Of a stretch of 28,177 bases of DNA, positions 15,544 through 23,099 are shown piece by piece. The translations under genes were made by a program, and so were the position numbers. Source of the DNA: an uncultured Lachnospiraceae bacterium (GTDB lineage: Bacteria; Bacillota; Clostridia; Lachnospirales; Lachnospiraceae); assembly GCA_902766845.1 (NCBI GenBank), contig CACXFD010000028.1:1-28177 (forward strand), read 5' to 3'. A model generated the notes under the pieces. It did not search any database and was not told where the DNA came from. It worked only from the letters and a program-made list of their open reading frames with translations. Each line of letters begins with the position of its first letter. The first letter of the stretch is position 1.

Positions 15544-16224
15544 TCAGCCGTCTTCCCGCCCGAGAAGATAGTCCCGCAGGATCTCCCCGATCTTCGGGCT
15601 GTGCACGATATACGATCCGTGATCCTCGCCGGGCAGGATCCGCAGCTGCGCGCCGGGAATGCCTGCGGCGATGCGGCGCGTCTCGGCCTCGCGGATCAGG
15701 TCTCCGTCCCCGGCCAGCACCAGCGTGCGCGCCGTGATCTTCGCGAGGTCCGCGTCCGTGATCCGCGGCTCCTGAAGCATCAGCCTCGTCAGCGGATCCT
15801 TCTTCCAAAGGTACGACAGCCGGAAACGCAGCCGCAGGCCCGCCTTGACGCCGCGCGGAGTCAGATTGGCCCCGCTGACGATCAGGTCCGTGATCCGGTC
15901 CGTCTGCCCCGCGGCCAGCAGGCCCACGATCCCTCCGTCACTGAAGCCGTAGAAGACCGCGTTCCGCAGATCCAGCTGTTCCAGCAGGCATACGATATCG
16001 CGCGCCATATCCGTGTAGTGCAGGCCGCCGGCCAGCTCCGCAAGCGGCGTGCTCCGGCCGTGTCCGCGGCTGTCCGCGCCGTAGCAGGTGAAGCTTTCCC
16101 GCAGAACGGCGACGGCCTCGTCAAAGATCGTATGATCCTCGCCGTTTCCGTGCACCAGGATCAGGGGCCGGCCGGAGCCGGTCACTTCATAAAACAGGTC
16201 GATCCCGTTGACATGCGCGGTCAT
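15544..16224 (-). CDS. Alpha/beta-fold hydrolase
   Basis: A 226-residue alpha/beta hydrolase from the chosen start. Landmarks are LILVHGNGEDHTIFD (oxyanion-hole region, about residues 21-35), DSRGHGRS at 51-58, the nucleophile elbow GFSDGG with Ser95, an acid-residue loop LVLAGDGDLI at 168-177, and the catalytic His202 in GEDHGSY. It resembles small esterase/lipase or peptidase-type members; the substrate is unknown. The start at 16224 is supported by a GGGAGG ribosome site and an ATGA overlap with the preceding gene, rather than the longer upstream reading frame. Cap-domain sequence is short (about 130-160), so a small substrate is likely. Confidence 0.9.
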   Translation of the reverse strand: MTAHVNGIDLFYEVTGSGRPLILVHGNGEDHTIFDEAVAVLRESFTCYGADSRGHGRSTPLAELAGGLHYTDMARDIVCLLEQLDLRNAVFYGFSDGGIVGLLAAGQTDRITDLIVSGANLTPRGVKAGLRLRFRLSYLWKKDPLTRLMLQEPRITDADLAKITARTLVLAGDGDLIREAETRRIAAGIPGAQLRILPGEDHGSYIVHSPKIGEILRDYLLGREDG

Positions 16225-16673
16225 GCTTTTGCCTCCCGGAGGTCCTTTTCCGGCGCGCCCGCGCCGGGGCCGCCGGCCCCGGCCGCTTCCCGTCGGTTCA
16301 GTTCTTTTTCGATCCGGTTCAGCGTCCCGAAGAAGCGGTGGGTCGCGATCATCGGCCCGAAAAGCGGCAGGCCCAGCGTGTTCCAGCCGAACATGTGCCA
16401 AAACGACGTGTGCGGCCCTTCGATCCCGAGCTCGGCGGCCTTTGCCTTCAGCTCCTCGGAGATCCGCGCCATCCAGACGATCGTGTACAGCGTCAGATCC
16501 GGCAGCCCCAGCAGATACGCCTGCCAGTACGGCTGCGTCTTATGGCCCAGGACCTCATCGAGCTCCTTCTGCAGGCCGCAGAGCGGCATGTAGAACAGAA
16601 AGAAGGTCCCGGCCGTGAAAAAATCGATCCAGCCGAACCAGAAGCCCGGCCGGTCGGTGTGTTTGAACTTCAT
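16221..16673 (-). CDS. Small membrane protein, DUF4234-like
   Basis: A 150-residue protein with two or three hydrophobic segments (about residues 12-34, 53-69 and 98-112) and a hydrophilic, Gly/Ala/Glu-rich tail. The pattern WMARISEELKAKAAELG followed by WHMFGWNTLGLPLFGPMIATHRFFGTLNRIEKELN resembles DUF4234 proteins, small membrane proteins of unknown function. The match is from memory of the pattern and is moderate. The stop overlaps the start of the alpha/beta hydrolase (ATGA), so the two are likely co-translated. A GAGGGAAG ribosome site precedes the ATG. A GC hairpin (16689-16712) lies in the gap after the NifX/FKBP gene, without a T-tract. Confidence 0.72.
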   Translation of the reverse strand: MKFKHTDRPGFWFGWIDFFTAGTFFLFYMPLCGLQKELDEVLGHKTQPYWQAYLLGLPDLTLYTIVWMARISEELKAKAAELGIEGPHTSFWHMFGWNTLGLPLFGPMIATHRFFGTLNRIEKELNRREAAGAGGPGAGAPEKDLREAKA

Positions 16674-16770
16674 GGTGCTTCCCTCACTGCGCGGACGCCC
16701 GCAAAAGCGTCCGCTGTGATGACCGCCTCCGGGGCGGCCTTTTGCGCCTTCCGCCGTCTGCGCCTGCCGC

Positions 16771-17739
16771 TCAGCAGACCTCGACCAGCTCGATGCGGAA
16801 ATTCAGCGCCTTGCCCGCCATCCGGTGGTTGGCGTCAAAGGTCACCGTCTCCGCGTCTTTGGCCGCGACCGTGACCGGGAACGGCCGGCCCGAAGGATCC
16901 TGCAGATAGACGTTCTGTCCCGCCTCCAGGTCTTCCGCGCCGGGCATCTGTTCGATCCGGACCGTAAAGACGGCGCGCGGATCCCGTTCGCCGTACGCCT
17001 CGTCGGGCATCAGGCGGACGTCCACGACCTGCCCCACCTCCATGTCCGCGACCGCGGCGTCAAAGCCCCGGATCATCTGGCCGATGCCGCAGGTGAACTC
17101 GAGCGGTTCCCCGCGGTCATAAGAAGAATCGAACTGAGTCCCGTCATCCAGGGTCCCGCGGTAATGTACGAGGCAGGTCTTTCCGACGTTGCGGCCCCGG
17201 ATGGCCTGCACCTGCTCGTCGGAGCCGTCTCCCGCGGCGCTCCCGCCGCAGCAGCCGCCGTCTTCGCCGCAGCCGTGCCCGTCTTCATGCTCTCCGCAGC
17301 CGGCCTCGTGATGGCCGCAGCCCTCCTCGCCGTGATGGCCGCACTCGTTGCCTTCACCGTGATGGCCGCAGGCGTCCTCGTGATGACCGCACTCATGACC
17401 TTCTCCGTGATGGTGATCACAGTTCGATCCCGTGTTCACGAGCTCTCCGCGCAGATAGGCCTCCACGGCCTCGTCCGCGCTTCCGGACGCGCCGGCGCAC
17501 AGCTCGATGCCGCAGCTCTCGAGCGCGGCCTGCGCCCCGCCGCCGATGCCGCCGCAGATCAGCACGTCAACGCCCTGCCCGCTCAGCAGGCCGGCCAGCG
17601 CGCCGTGCCCGGTCCCGCCGGACCCGATGACCTCGGACCGGACGACCTTTCCGTCTTCGACTTCATAGACCTTGAACGTTTCGGTGCGCCCGAAATGCTG
17701 GAAGATCTCACCCTGCTCATACGTTACAGCGATTTTCAT
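16771..17739 (-). CDS. NifX/NifB-type FeMo-cofactor-binding-like domain, His/Cys-rich linker and SlyD-like FKBP prolyl isomerase fusion
   Basis: A 322-residue three-part protein. Residues 1-102 match the dinitrogenase iron-molybdenum cofactor biosynthesis fold (IFQHFGRTETFKVYEVEDGKVV; VDVLICGGIGGGAQAALESCGIEL; DEAVEAYLRGEL). Residues 107-164 contain 14 His and 9 Cys in repeated CGHH/GEG units and must bind metal. Residues about 180-322 form an FKBP-type peptidyl-prolyl isomerase of SlyD type (LVHYRGTLDDGTQFDSS; GIGQMIRGFDAAVADMEVGQ; DPRAVFTVRIEQ) with the insert-in-flap region. In Escherichia coli SlyD the His/Cys-rich part is a C-terminal tail used in nickel handling; here it is internal. 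I infer a metal-delivery chaperone, metal unknown. The second of two adjacent ATGs is preferred because GGAGG lies 5 nt before it. Confidence 0.88.
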   Translation of the reverse strand: MKIAVTYEQGEIFQHFGRTETFKVYEVEDGKVVRSEVIGSGGTGHGALAGLLSGQGVDVLICGGIGGGAQAALESCGIELCAGASGSADEAVEAYLRGELVNTGSNCDHHHGEGHECGHHEDACGHHGEGNECGHHGEEGCGHHEAGCGEHEDGHGCGEDGGCCGGSAAGDGSDEQVQAIRGRNVGKTCLVHYRGTLDDGTQFDSSYDRGEPLEFTCGIGQMIRGFDAAVADMEVGQVVDVRLMPDEAYGERDPRAVFTVRIEQMPGAEDLEAGQNVYLQDPSGRPFPVTVAAKDAETVTFDANHRMAGKALNFRIELVEVC

Positions 17740-17820
17740 CATAACCTCCCGCGGTCCGCCTGCGGCGTCCGCTTACCTTTTTCGCTTACAGTTCCCGCTG
17801 ACAACACTTCTCCGGACCGC

Positions 17821-19044
17821 TTAAAACGCCCACTTGCCGCGGCGCAGCACCGGCACGGTCCGGCCGTCGCGCGTGACCGCGTCGATGTCCAGCCCTTCAT
17901 AGCCGATCATGAAATCCACGTGAATCATCGAGTCGTTGACGCCGAGCTGACGGCACTCCTCGAGCGTCTTGTGCTCGAAATCTTTGATCGTATCGGCAAA
18001 GCCCATGCCGAGCGCCAGATGGCAGGCCGCGTTCTCATCGAACAGCGTCTCATAGAAGAGCAGACCGGATTCGGAGATCGGCGAATCGACCGGGACCAGC
18101 GCGCACTCGCCCAGGTAGGCCGCGCCCTCGTCCATCGCGATCATCTCCTCGAGCAGGGCCTGGTTCTTCTCCGCTTTGACCTCGACGGCCCGGCCGTTCT
18201 CGAAGCGGACCATGAAGTCCTCGATCAGCTGGCCCTGATAGGACAGCGGCCTGGTGGCGTAGACGACGCCTTCCGCCTTGCCGCGCATCGGCGAGATGAA
18301 GCATTCCTCGGTCGGAATGTTCGGGTTGAAGAAGACGCCGCTCAGCGTGCGGTCTCCGCCGCCCTTGAACTCCGCCTCGGGGATCATGCCCACGGTCAGG
18401 TCCGTGCCGTTATCCCCATGATAGCGCAGCTCGGCGATGCCGAGGCCGTTCAGGTACGCGCAGCGGTCCGCCAGGTCCTTGTTGTGAGCCTCCCAGGCCG
18501 CGACCGGATCCTCGTCCACGCGGGACGTAAACAGGATGGCCTCCCACAGCTTTTCGACGGCCTGCCCCTTCGAAAGCTCCGGGAACAGCTTTTTGGCCCA
18601 GGCCACGCCCGGCACGGCCGCGATGCACCACTGGTACCGGTTCTCCATCTGATCGCGGTACGGCTTGAGGATCGGGTAGCGCTTCCGGCCGGCCTTCGCC
18701 ACCTTCTTCTGATCGATGCCCTTCAGCCCGTCGGGATCTTCCGACACCAGATGGATCCGGCACGGGAGCGCGTCGACGTAATGCTGCAGGCGGGCCTTCT
18801 CCCACTCTTCGACCCTGGCCAGCGACGTGACCGACTGATGCCGGACATGGAGCTTTTCGAGCGGCTGATAATGAAAATCTACCCGGACCTTGCCGGCTCC
18901 GGCCTTGTAGCATTCGTCGACCAGCAGCTCGACGAACTTCGGCTGGTCCAGGCCGCAGTTGATCACGACTTCCTGGCCCTTCTGAATGCTGACGCCGGCC
19001 CGTGCGATCAGGCGGGCGTATTTGCGCAATACGGTCTGTTTCAT
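17821..19044 (-). CDS. M29 family metallo-aminopeptidase
   Basis: A 407-residue cytoplasmic aminopeptidase of the M29 (AmpS/AmpT/PepS) family, which releases N-terminal residues using two metal ions. The N-terminal domain starts LRKYARLIARAGVSIQKGQEVVINC. The catalytic half carries the family's metal ligands: FNPNIPTEECFISP (Glu246/247), YLGECALVP (Glu313), ENAACHLALGMGF (His342) and MIHVDFMIG (His375 and Asp377). Length is normal. A strong AAGGAGG lies 7 nt before the ATG. It is separated from lysS by 240 bp containing an 18-bp tandem repeat array and shows no clear promoter of its own. Role: general peptide turnover. Confidence 0.95.
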   Translation of the reverse strand: MKQTVLRKYARLIARAGVSIQKGQEVVINCGLDQPKFVELLVDECYKAGAGKVRVDFHYQPLEKLHVRHQSVTSLARVEEWEKARLQHYVDALPCRIHLVSEDPDGLKGIDQKKVAKAGRKRYPILKPYRDQMENRYQWCIAAVPGVAWAKKLFPELSKGQAVEKLWEAILFTSRVDEDPVAAWEAHNKDLADRCAYLNGLGIAELRYHGDNGTDLTVGMIPEAEFKGGGDRTLSGVFFNPNIPTEECFISPMRGKAEGVVYATRPLSYQGQLIEDFMVRFENGRAVEVKAEKNQALLEEMIAMDEGAAYLGECALVPVDSPISESGLLFYETLFDENAACHLALGMGFADTIKDFEHKTLEECRQLGVNDSMIHVDFMIGYEGLDIDAVTRDGRTVPVLRRGKWAF

Positions 19045-19103
19045 CTGAGGTCCTCCTTCACGGTCCTTTCAAAACGCTCCGCGCGACCCTCGGTCCGCGT
19101 TTT

Positions 19104-19211
19104 CCGGGATCTGTGTCTTTTTGATGATCTGTGATCTTTCGATGATCTGCGTCTTTTCGATGATCTGCGGCTTCTCGATGATCTGCGATCATGAGAAGAT
19201 CTGCGGCTTTA
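19104..19211. repeat. Array of six degenerate 18-bp tandem repeats between lysS and the M29 gene
   Basis: Six head-to-tail units of exactly 18 bp start at 19104, 19122, 19140, 19158, 19176 and 19194, with core CGATGATCTGCG followed by a T-rich end. The inner units are nearly identical and the outer ones have drifted. On the minus strand each unit reads as an A-rich stretch plus CAGATCATCG. No spacers, so not CRISPR. The array lies in the untranslated region between two minus-strand genes and may affect transcript structure, protein binding or copy-number variation. Confidence 0.9.
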
Positions 19212-19217
19212 CAGCGC

Positions 19218-19243
19218 GAGCCTGCCGATCTCTCGGCAGGCTC
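19218..19243 (-). terminator. Strong hairpin after lysS, possible weak terminator
   Basis: A perfect 11-bp stem (19218-19228 with 19233-19243) and 4-nt loop lies 42 bp after the lysS stop. The following minus-strand sequence has no T-tract, so it may be an RNA-stabilising hairpin or leaky terminator rather than a strong stop. Confidence 0.45.
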
Positions 19244-19284
19244 GTTCTCAGGCTGCCGGCTGCGCGCCCGCCGCCTCCCTATTC

Positions 19285-21264
19285 TCAGTACAGCTTCGCA
19301 CCGGCCGGGATGCCCGGATCCACCATCAGCAGGTGGAGCTTCTCTTCTCCGCCCTCATCGTGCACCGCGGACAGCAGCATGCCGCAGGAGTCGATGCCCA
19401 TCATCTTGCGCGGCGGCAGGTTCGTGATCGCGATGCAGGTCTTCCCGATCAGCTGCTCCGGCTCATAATAAGCATGGATCCCGCTCAGGATGGTCCGGTC
19501 CGTGCCGGTCCCGTCGTCGAGCGTGAACTGCAGCAGCTTCTTGCTCTTCGGAACGGCCACGCAGTCCTTGACCTTCACGGCGCGGAAATCGGACTTGGAG
19601 AAGGTCTCGAAATCGACCTGGTCCTCGAACAGCGGCTCGATCACGAGGCTTGCCGGATCCGGCTTTTTCACGTCAAAGAGCGGCATGGACGGATCGTTCG
19701 CGCTCACGGCCGGGGCCGCTTCCGCCGCAGGTCCTTCCGCCGCGGTCCCGCCGGCCGCGTCCTCTTTGCTCTCGCTTCCGGTCTTCAGGCTCTTCATGGT
19801 GGGGAACGCGATCACGTCGCGGATCGCTTCGCTGTCCGTCAGCAGCATGACCAGACGGTCGATGCCGTAGCCGATGCCACCGGTCGGGGGCATGCCGATC
19901 TCGAGGGCATGCAGGAAGTCTTCATCCGTGTGATTGGCTTCTTCATCGCCGGCCGCGAAGGCCTCTTCCTGCGCCGCGAAGCGCGCGCGCTGGTCGATCG
20001 GATCGTTGAGCTCGGAATAGGCGTTGCACATCTCGCGCCCATAGATATACATCTCGAAGCGGTCCACCAGGGTCTCGTCGTCCTCTTTCTTCTTGGTGAG
20101 CGGCGAGATCTCGATCGGATGGTCGCAGACGAACGTGGGCTGGATCATCTTCTCTTCGCAGTATTCGTCGAAGAACAGGTTGATGATGTCCCCGCGCTTA
20201 TGGCGCGCTTCGTAGGCGATGTGATGCTGATCCGCCACGGCCTTCGCTTCCTCATCCGTTTTGATCTGCGAGAAGTCCACGCCCGCGTATTCTTTGACCG
20301 CGTCGATCATCGTGATGCGGCGGAACGGCTTCTCCATATCGATGACGGTGCCGTTGTAGCTGATCACGGCGCTGCCGCAGACCTTGCGCGCCAGATGGCG
20401 GAACAGGTCTTCGGTCAGGTCCATCATGCCGTTGTAATCCGTGTAGGCCTGGTAGAGCTCCATCAGCGTGAATTCGGGGTTGTGGCGCGCGTCCAGGCCC
20501 TCGTTGCGGAACACGCGGCCGATCTCATACACGCGTTCGAGGCCGCCCACGATCAGGCGCTTCAGGTACAGTTCCAGCGAGATGCGAAGCTTGACGTCCT
20601 CGTTCAGCGAATTGTAATGCGTCTCGAACGGACGGGCCGCCGCGCCGCCGGCGTTCGCGACCAGCATGGGCGTCTCCACCTCGATGAAGTCCCGCGCGTC
20701 CAGGAAGTTCCGGATCTCGCGGATGATCTGCGAGCGCTTCAGGAACGTATCCTTGACCTCCGGGTTCATGATCAGGTCCAGATAGCGCTGACGGTAGCGC
20801 ATGTCCGTATCCGTCAGGCCATGGAACTTTTCGGGCAGGGGCGACAGGTTCTTCGCAAGCAGCACCACCTCGGTGGCGTGGATCGAGATCTCGCCCATCT
20901 GCGTGGTGAAGACCGTGCCCTTGACGCCCACGATATCGCCGATGTCCATGCGCTTGAAGGCCGCGTACGGTTCCTCGCCGAGGAAATCCCGGGCCACGTA
21001 GATCTGGATCTGGCCCTTGCGGTCCTGCACGTTGGCGAACGACGCTTTGCCCATCACGCGCTTGAACATCATGCGGCCGGCCACCGCGACCTCTTTGCCT
21101 TCGAACGAGGCGTAACTGTCCTTGATATCCTGCGAATGCGCGGTCACGTCATAGCGGCGCAGACGGAACGGGTCCTTCCCCTCCGCCTGCAGCTGCGCGA
21201 GCTTCTCGCGGCGCACCTTCTCCAGCTGGTTGACGTCCTGCGGTCTGTTTCCCTGGTCTGCCAT
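19285..21264 (-). CDS. lysS: Class II lysyl-tRNA synthetase with C-terminal tRNA-binding (EMAP/MetG-C type) domain
   Basis: A 659-residue LysRS, about 160 residues longer than the usual form. Residues 55-140 are the OB-fold anticodon-binding domain. The class II core follows: motif 1 around FIEVETPML (193-201), motif 2 FRNEGLDARHNPEFTLMELYQAY (252-274), and motif 3 GIGYGIDRLVMLLTD (463-477). Residues 494-535 are an Ala/Glu/Gly-rich linker. Residues about 550-659 are a second OB-fold of the kind normally found at the C-terminus of MetRS: SKSDFRAVKVKDCVAVPKSKKLLQFTLDDGTGTDRTILSGI, then YEPEQLIGKTCIAITNLPPRKMMGIDSCGMLLSAV. This adds non-specific tRNA affinity. It follows greA by 65 bp, an arrangement seen in other Firmicutes. 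Confidence 0.96.
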   Translation of the reverse strand: MADQGNRPQDVNQLEKVRREKLAQLQAEGKDPFRLRRYDVTAHSQDIKDSYASFEGKEVAVAGRMMFKRVMGKASFANVQDRKGQIQIYVARDFLGEEPYAAFKRMDIGDIVGVKGTVFTTQMGEISIHATEVVLLAKNLSPLPEKFHGLTDTDMRYRQRYLDLIMNPEVKDTFLKRSQIIREIRNFLDARDFIEVETPMLVANAGGAAARPFETHYNSLNEDVKLRISLELYLKRLIVGGLERVYEIGRVFRNEGLDARHNPEFTLMELYQAYTDYNGMMDLTEDLFRHLARKVCGSAVISYNGTVIDMEKPFRRITMIDAVKEYAGVDFSQIKTDEEAKAVADQHHIAYEARHKRGDIINLFFDEYCEEKMIQPTFVCDHPIEISPLTKKKEDDETLVDRFEMYIYGREMCNAYSELNDPIDQRARFAAQEEAFAAGDEEANHTDEDFLHALEIGMPPTGGIGYGIDRLVMLLTDSEAIRDVIAFPTMKSLKTGSESKEDAAGGTAAEGPAAEAAPAVSANDPSMPLFDVKKPDPASLVIEPLFEDQVDFETFSKSDFRAVKVKDCVAVPKSKKLLQFTLDDGTGTDRTILSGIHAYYEPEQLIGKTCIAITNLPPRKMMGIDSCGMLLSAVHDEGGEEKLHLLMVDPGIPAGAKLY

Positions 21265-21329
21265 TCTTTCTTTCCTTTCACATACGGCCGCCCCTTCCGG
21301 AGCGGCCGTCTCTGCATGTTCCTCTCTGC

Positions 21330-21818
21330 TCAGTCGTCCTGACGCAGGATGTCCAGCACTTCGTATTCCGAGACGCCTCCGGGCGTTTCCACGCGGACCA
21401 CGTCTCCGGTGCCGTGGCCGATCAGCGCGCGTCCCACCGGGGACTCGTTCGAGATCAGGCCGGCCAGGCTGCGGGCCTCGGAAAAGCCGACGATGCGGTA
21501 TTCCACGGTCTCCTGGTATTCTTTATCGAACAGGACCACGCGGCTGCCGACGCTGATCTTATCCAGCTCCAGCTCTTCCTCTTCCACGATCTCCGCGTTC
21601 TTCAGCAGAGCGGTCAGTTCTTCGATCCGGGCTTCAATAGTGCGCTGCTCGTCTTTGGCTGCGTCATATTCCGCGTTCTCCGACAGGTCTCCGAGCTCGC
21701 GGGCTTCCTTGATCTTCTGCGCGACTTCCTTGCGGCGCACGACCTTCAGCTGCTGCAGCTCTTCCTCATATTTGTCTGCACTCGAACGCGTCAATACATG
21801 CTTTACTGCTTCTGCCAT
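21330..21818 (-). CDS. greA: Transcription elongation factor GreA
   Basis: A 162-residue factor that enters the RNA polymerase secondary channel and stimulates cleavage of backtracked transcripts. The N-terminal coiled coil (about residues 15-80) carries the acidic tip DLSENAEYDAAKDEQRTIEARI. The C-terminal FKBP-like domain includes VGSRVVLFDKEYQETVEYRIVG and SNESPVGRALIGHGTGDVVRVETPGG. It is preceded by an excellent AGAGGTGAT ribosome site, a GC-rich leader hairpin and a consensus promoter. It is probably co-transcribed with lysS. A GC hairpin (21284-21309) between greA and lysS lacks a T-tract. Confidence 0.97.
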   Translation of the reverse strand: MAEAVKHVLTRSSADKYEEELQQLKVVRRKEVAQKIKEARELGDLSENAEYDAAKDEQRTIEARIEELTALLKNAEIVEEEELELDKISVGSRVVLFDKEYQETVEYRIVGFSEARSLAGLISNESPVGRALIGHGTGDVVRVETPGGVSEYEVLDILRQDD

Positions 21819-21846
21819 GTCCTCATCACCTCTATTGATTTAAACG

Positions 21847-21866
21847 CCGGGCCCGTCAGGGCCCGG
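21847..21866 (-). promoter_or_regulatory. GC-rich hairpin in the greA leader
   Basis: A perfect 8-bp stem (21847-21854 with 21859-21866), all G-C, with a 4-nt loop. It sits between the greA start site (about 21874) and the ribosome site and is followed on the minus strand by CGTTTAAATC. The short T run makes partial early termination conceivable. Confidence 0.6.
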
Positions 21867-21880
21867 AAACACTGGGAAGT

Positions 21881-21909
21881 ATTATAGCCCATGCCCCGCT
21901 CACTGTCAA
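21881..21909 (-). promoter_or_regulatory. Consensus sigma-A promoter of greA-lysS
   Basis: Minus-strand TTGACA (21904-21909), exactly 17 bp, TATAAT (21881-21886): a perfect match to consensus in both boxes. The -35 sits between inverted arms CCCCGC (21895-21900) and GCGGGG (21915-21920). Confidence 0.95.
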
Positions 21910-22044
21910 TCACGCGGGGACGGTTTTTCTGCGCTTTTGCGTGGTTTTTCTGTCATTTGACGCATATTTTCCGCAGTTTTTTGCGGCATCTCCCCGGTCC
22001 GGCGGCTCCTTGGCACATCCTCCGGCTCATTTCCGGGGCGCGGC

Positions 22045-23028
22045 TCACGCCTCCCGGCGCGGCAGCGTCCCGAAATAGGTCCGGACCAGTTCCTCGAGCT
22101 GTTCCCGGGTCTCCGCCTCGTTCAGCTTCCGCCGCAGGGCCGACGCCCCGGGCAGGCCCGTGGTGTACCAGGCCACGTGCTTTCGCATCTCGCGCACCGT
22201 GATATACTCGCCCTTTTCCCGTACCGAGTATTCGATGTGCCGAAGGACGGTCCCGCAGATCTCTTCCGGCTCCGGGCGCGGCGGGATCGGACTGCCGGCC
22301 AGAGCCGCCTTCAGTTCCCGGAACAGCCAGGGATTGCCCTGGGCGCCGCGCGCGGCCAGCACGCCGTCCACGCCGCTCTCGGCGATGCGCCGGACCGCGT
22401 CCTGACCGGTGCAGATATCGCCGTTCCCGAAGACCGGGATCTTCACGGCCTCCCGGACGCGGCGGATCTCCTCCCAGTCCGCGCGGCCGCTGTAGTACTG
22501 CTCACGCGTGCGCCCGTGGACCGCGATCATCGAGACGCCGGCCGCTTCCGCGCGCCGCGCGATCTCGACCGCGTTCTTCGTCTTCTCGGTGAAGCCGAGC
22601 CGGATCTTGACCGTGACCGGCTTGCGGGACGCGCGCACCATGGCCTCCAGGACGGCCTGCGCGCGCGGCGGATCCGTCATCAGCGCGGATCCTTCCCCGC
22701 ACCGCACGACCTTCGGGACCGGGCAGCCCATGTTCACGTCGATCAGGTCATACGGGCCCTCCGACAGCTGCGCGGCAGCCTCGGCCATGATCTCCGGCTC
22801 CGAGCCGAACAGCTGGACCGCCAGCGGGTGCTCGTCCGGATCCGTGCGGAGCAGGTCCGCGGTATTGCGGTTATGAAAGTGCAGCGCCTTCGCGCTGATC
22901 ATCTCGGTATACAGCAGGCCGCAGCCCTGTTCCCGGCACAGACGCCGAAACGGCAGGTCCGTGACCCCCGCCATCGGGGCCAGACCTGCCGGCGTTTCGA
23001 TATGGACCGGTCCGATATCAACGGGCAT
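22045..23028 (-). CDS. dusB: tRNA-dihydrouridine synthase (DusB-like)
   Basis: A 327-residue FMN enzyme that reduces uridine to dihydrouridine in tRNA. Landmarks: LAPMAGVTDLPFRRLCREQGCGLLYTEMISAKAL at the N-terminus, the catalytic cysteine in DVNMGCPVPKVV (about residue 101), VKIRLGF, IAVHGRTREQYYSGRADW with the conserved His/Arg, and GNGDI plus ARGAQGNPWLF for phosphate binding of FMN. The usual NGEGSALM stretch reads CGEGSALM here. An ATG at 23103 would add 25 unconserved residues and overlaps the previous stop; I prefer 23028, with an AGGA about 6 nt upstream. A dus gene near lysS is a familiar Firmicute arrangement. Confidence 0.94.
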   Translation of the reverse strand: MPVDIGPVHIETPAGLAPMAGVTDLPFRRLCREQGCGLLYTEMISAKALHFHNRNTADLLRTDPDEHPLAVQLFGSEPEIMAEAAAQLSEGPYDLIDVNMGCPVPKVVRCGEGSALMTDPPRAQAVLEAMVRASRKPVTVKIRLGFTEKTKNAVEIARRAEAAGVSMIAVHGRTREQYYSGRADWEEIRRVREAVKIPVFGNGDICTGQDAVRRIAESGVDGVLAARGAQGNPWLFRELKAALAGSPIPPRPEPEEICGTVLRHIEYSVREKGEYITVREMRKHVAWYTTGLPGASALRRKLNEAETREQLEELVRTYFGTLPRREA

Positions 23029-23099
23029 GCGTATCCTGTCTCCCTGCTCCGGACATGCGCCGCGGTCTGCAGCCGGCGTGCGGCTGCCGCGGCCTGTCC

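Noticed and set aside
16716..16744. Plus-strand terminator-like hairpin (GACCGCC...GGGCGGCC followed by TTTT).
   Set aside because: There is no plus-strand gene upstream; on the minus strand it lacks a T-tract.
19104..19211. CRISPR-like array.
   Set aside because: Units are directly adjacent without spacers and are only 18 bp; no cas genes are present.
19121..19468. Plus-strand open frame starting with SMICxF peptide repeats.
   Set aside because: The repeats come from the 18-bp DNA array. The frame then runs antisense through the end of lysS and has no ribosome site.
21895..21930. Terminator on the plus strand (CCCCGC...GCGGGG then TTTTT).
   Set aside because: No plus-strand gene leads into it, and the arms span the greA -35 box with a 14-nt loop.
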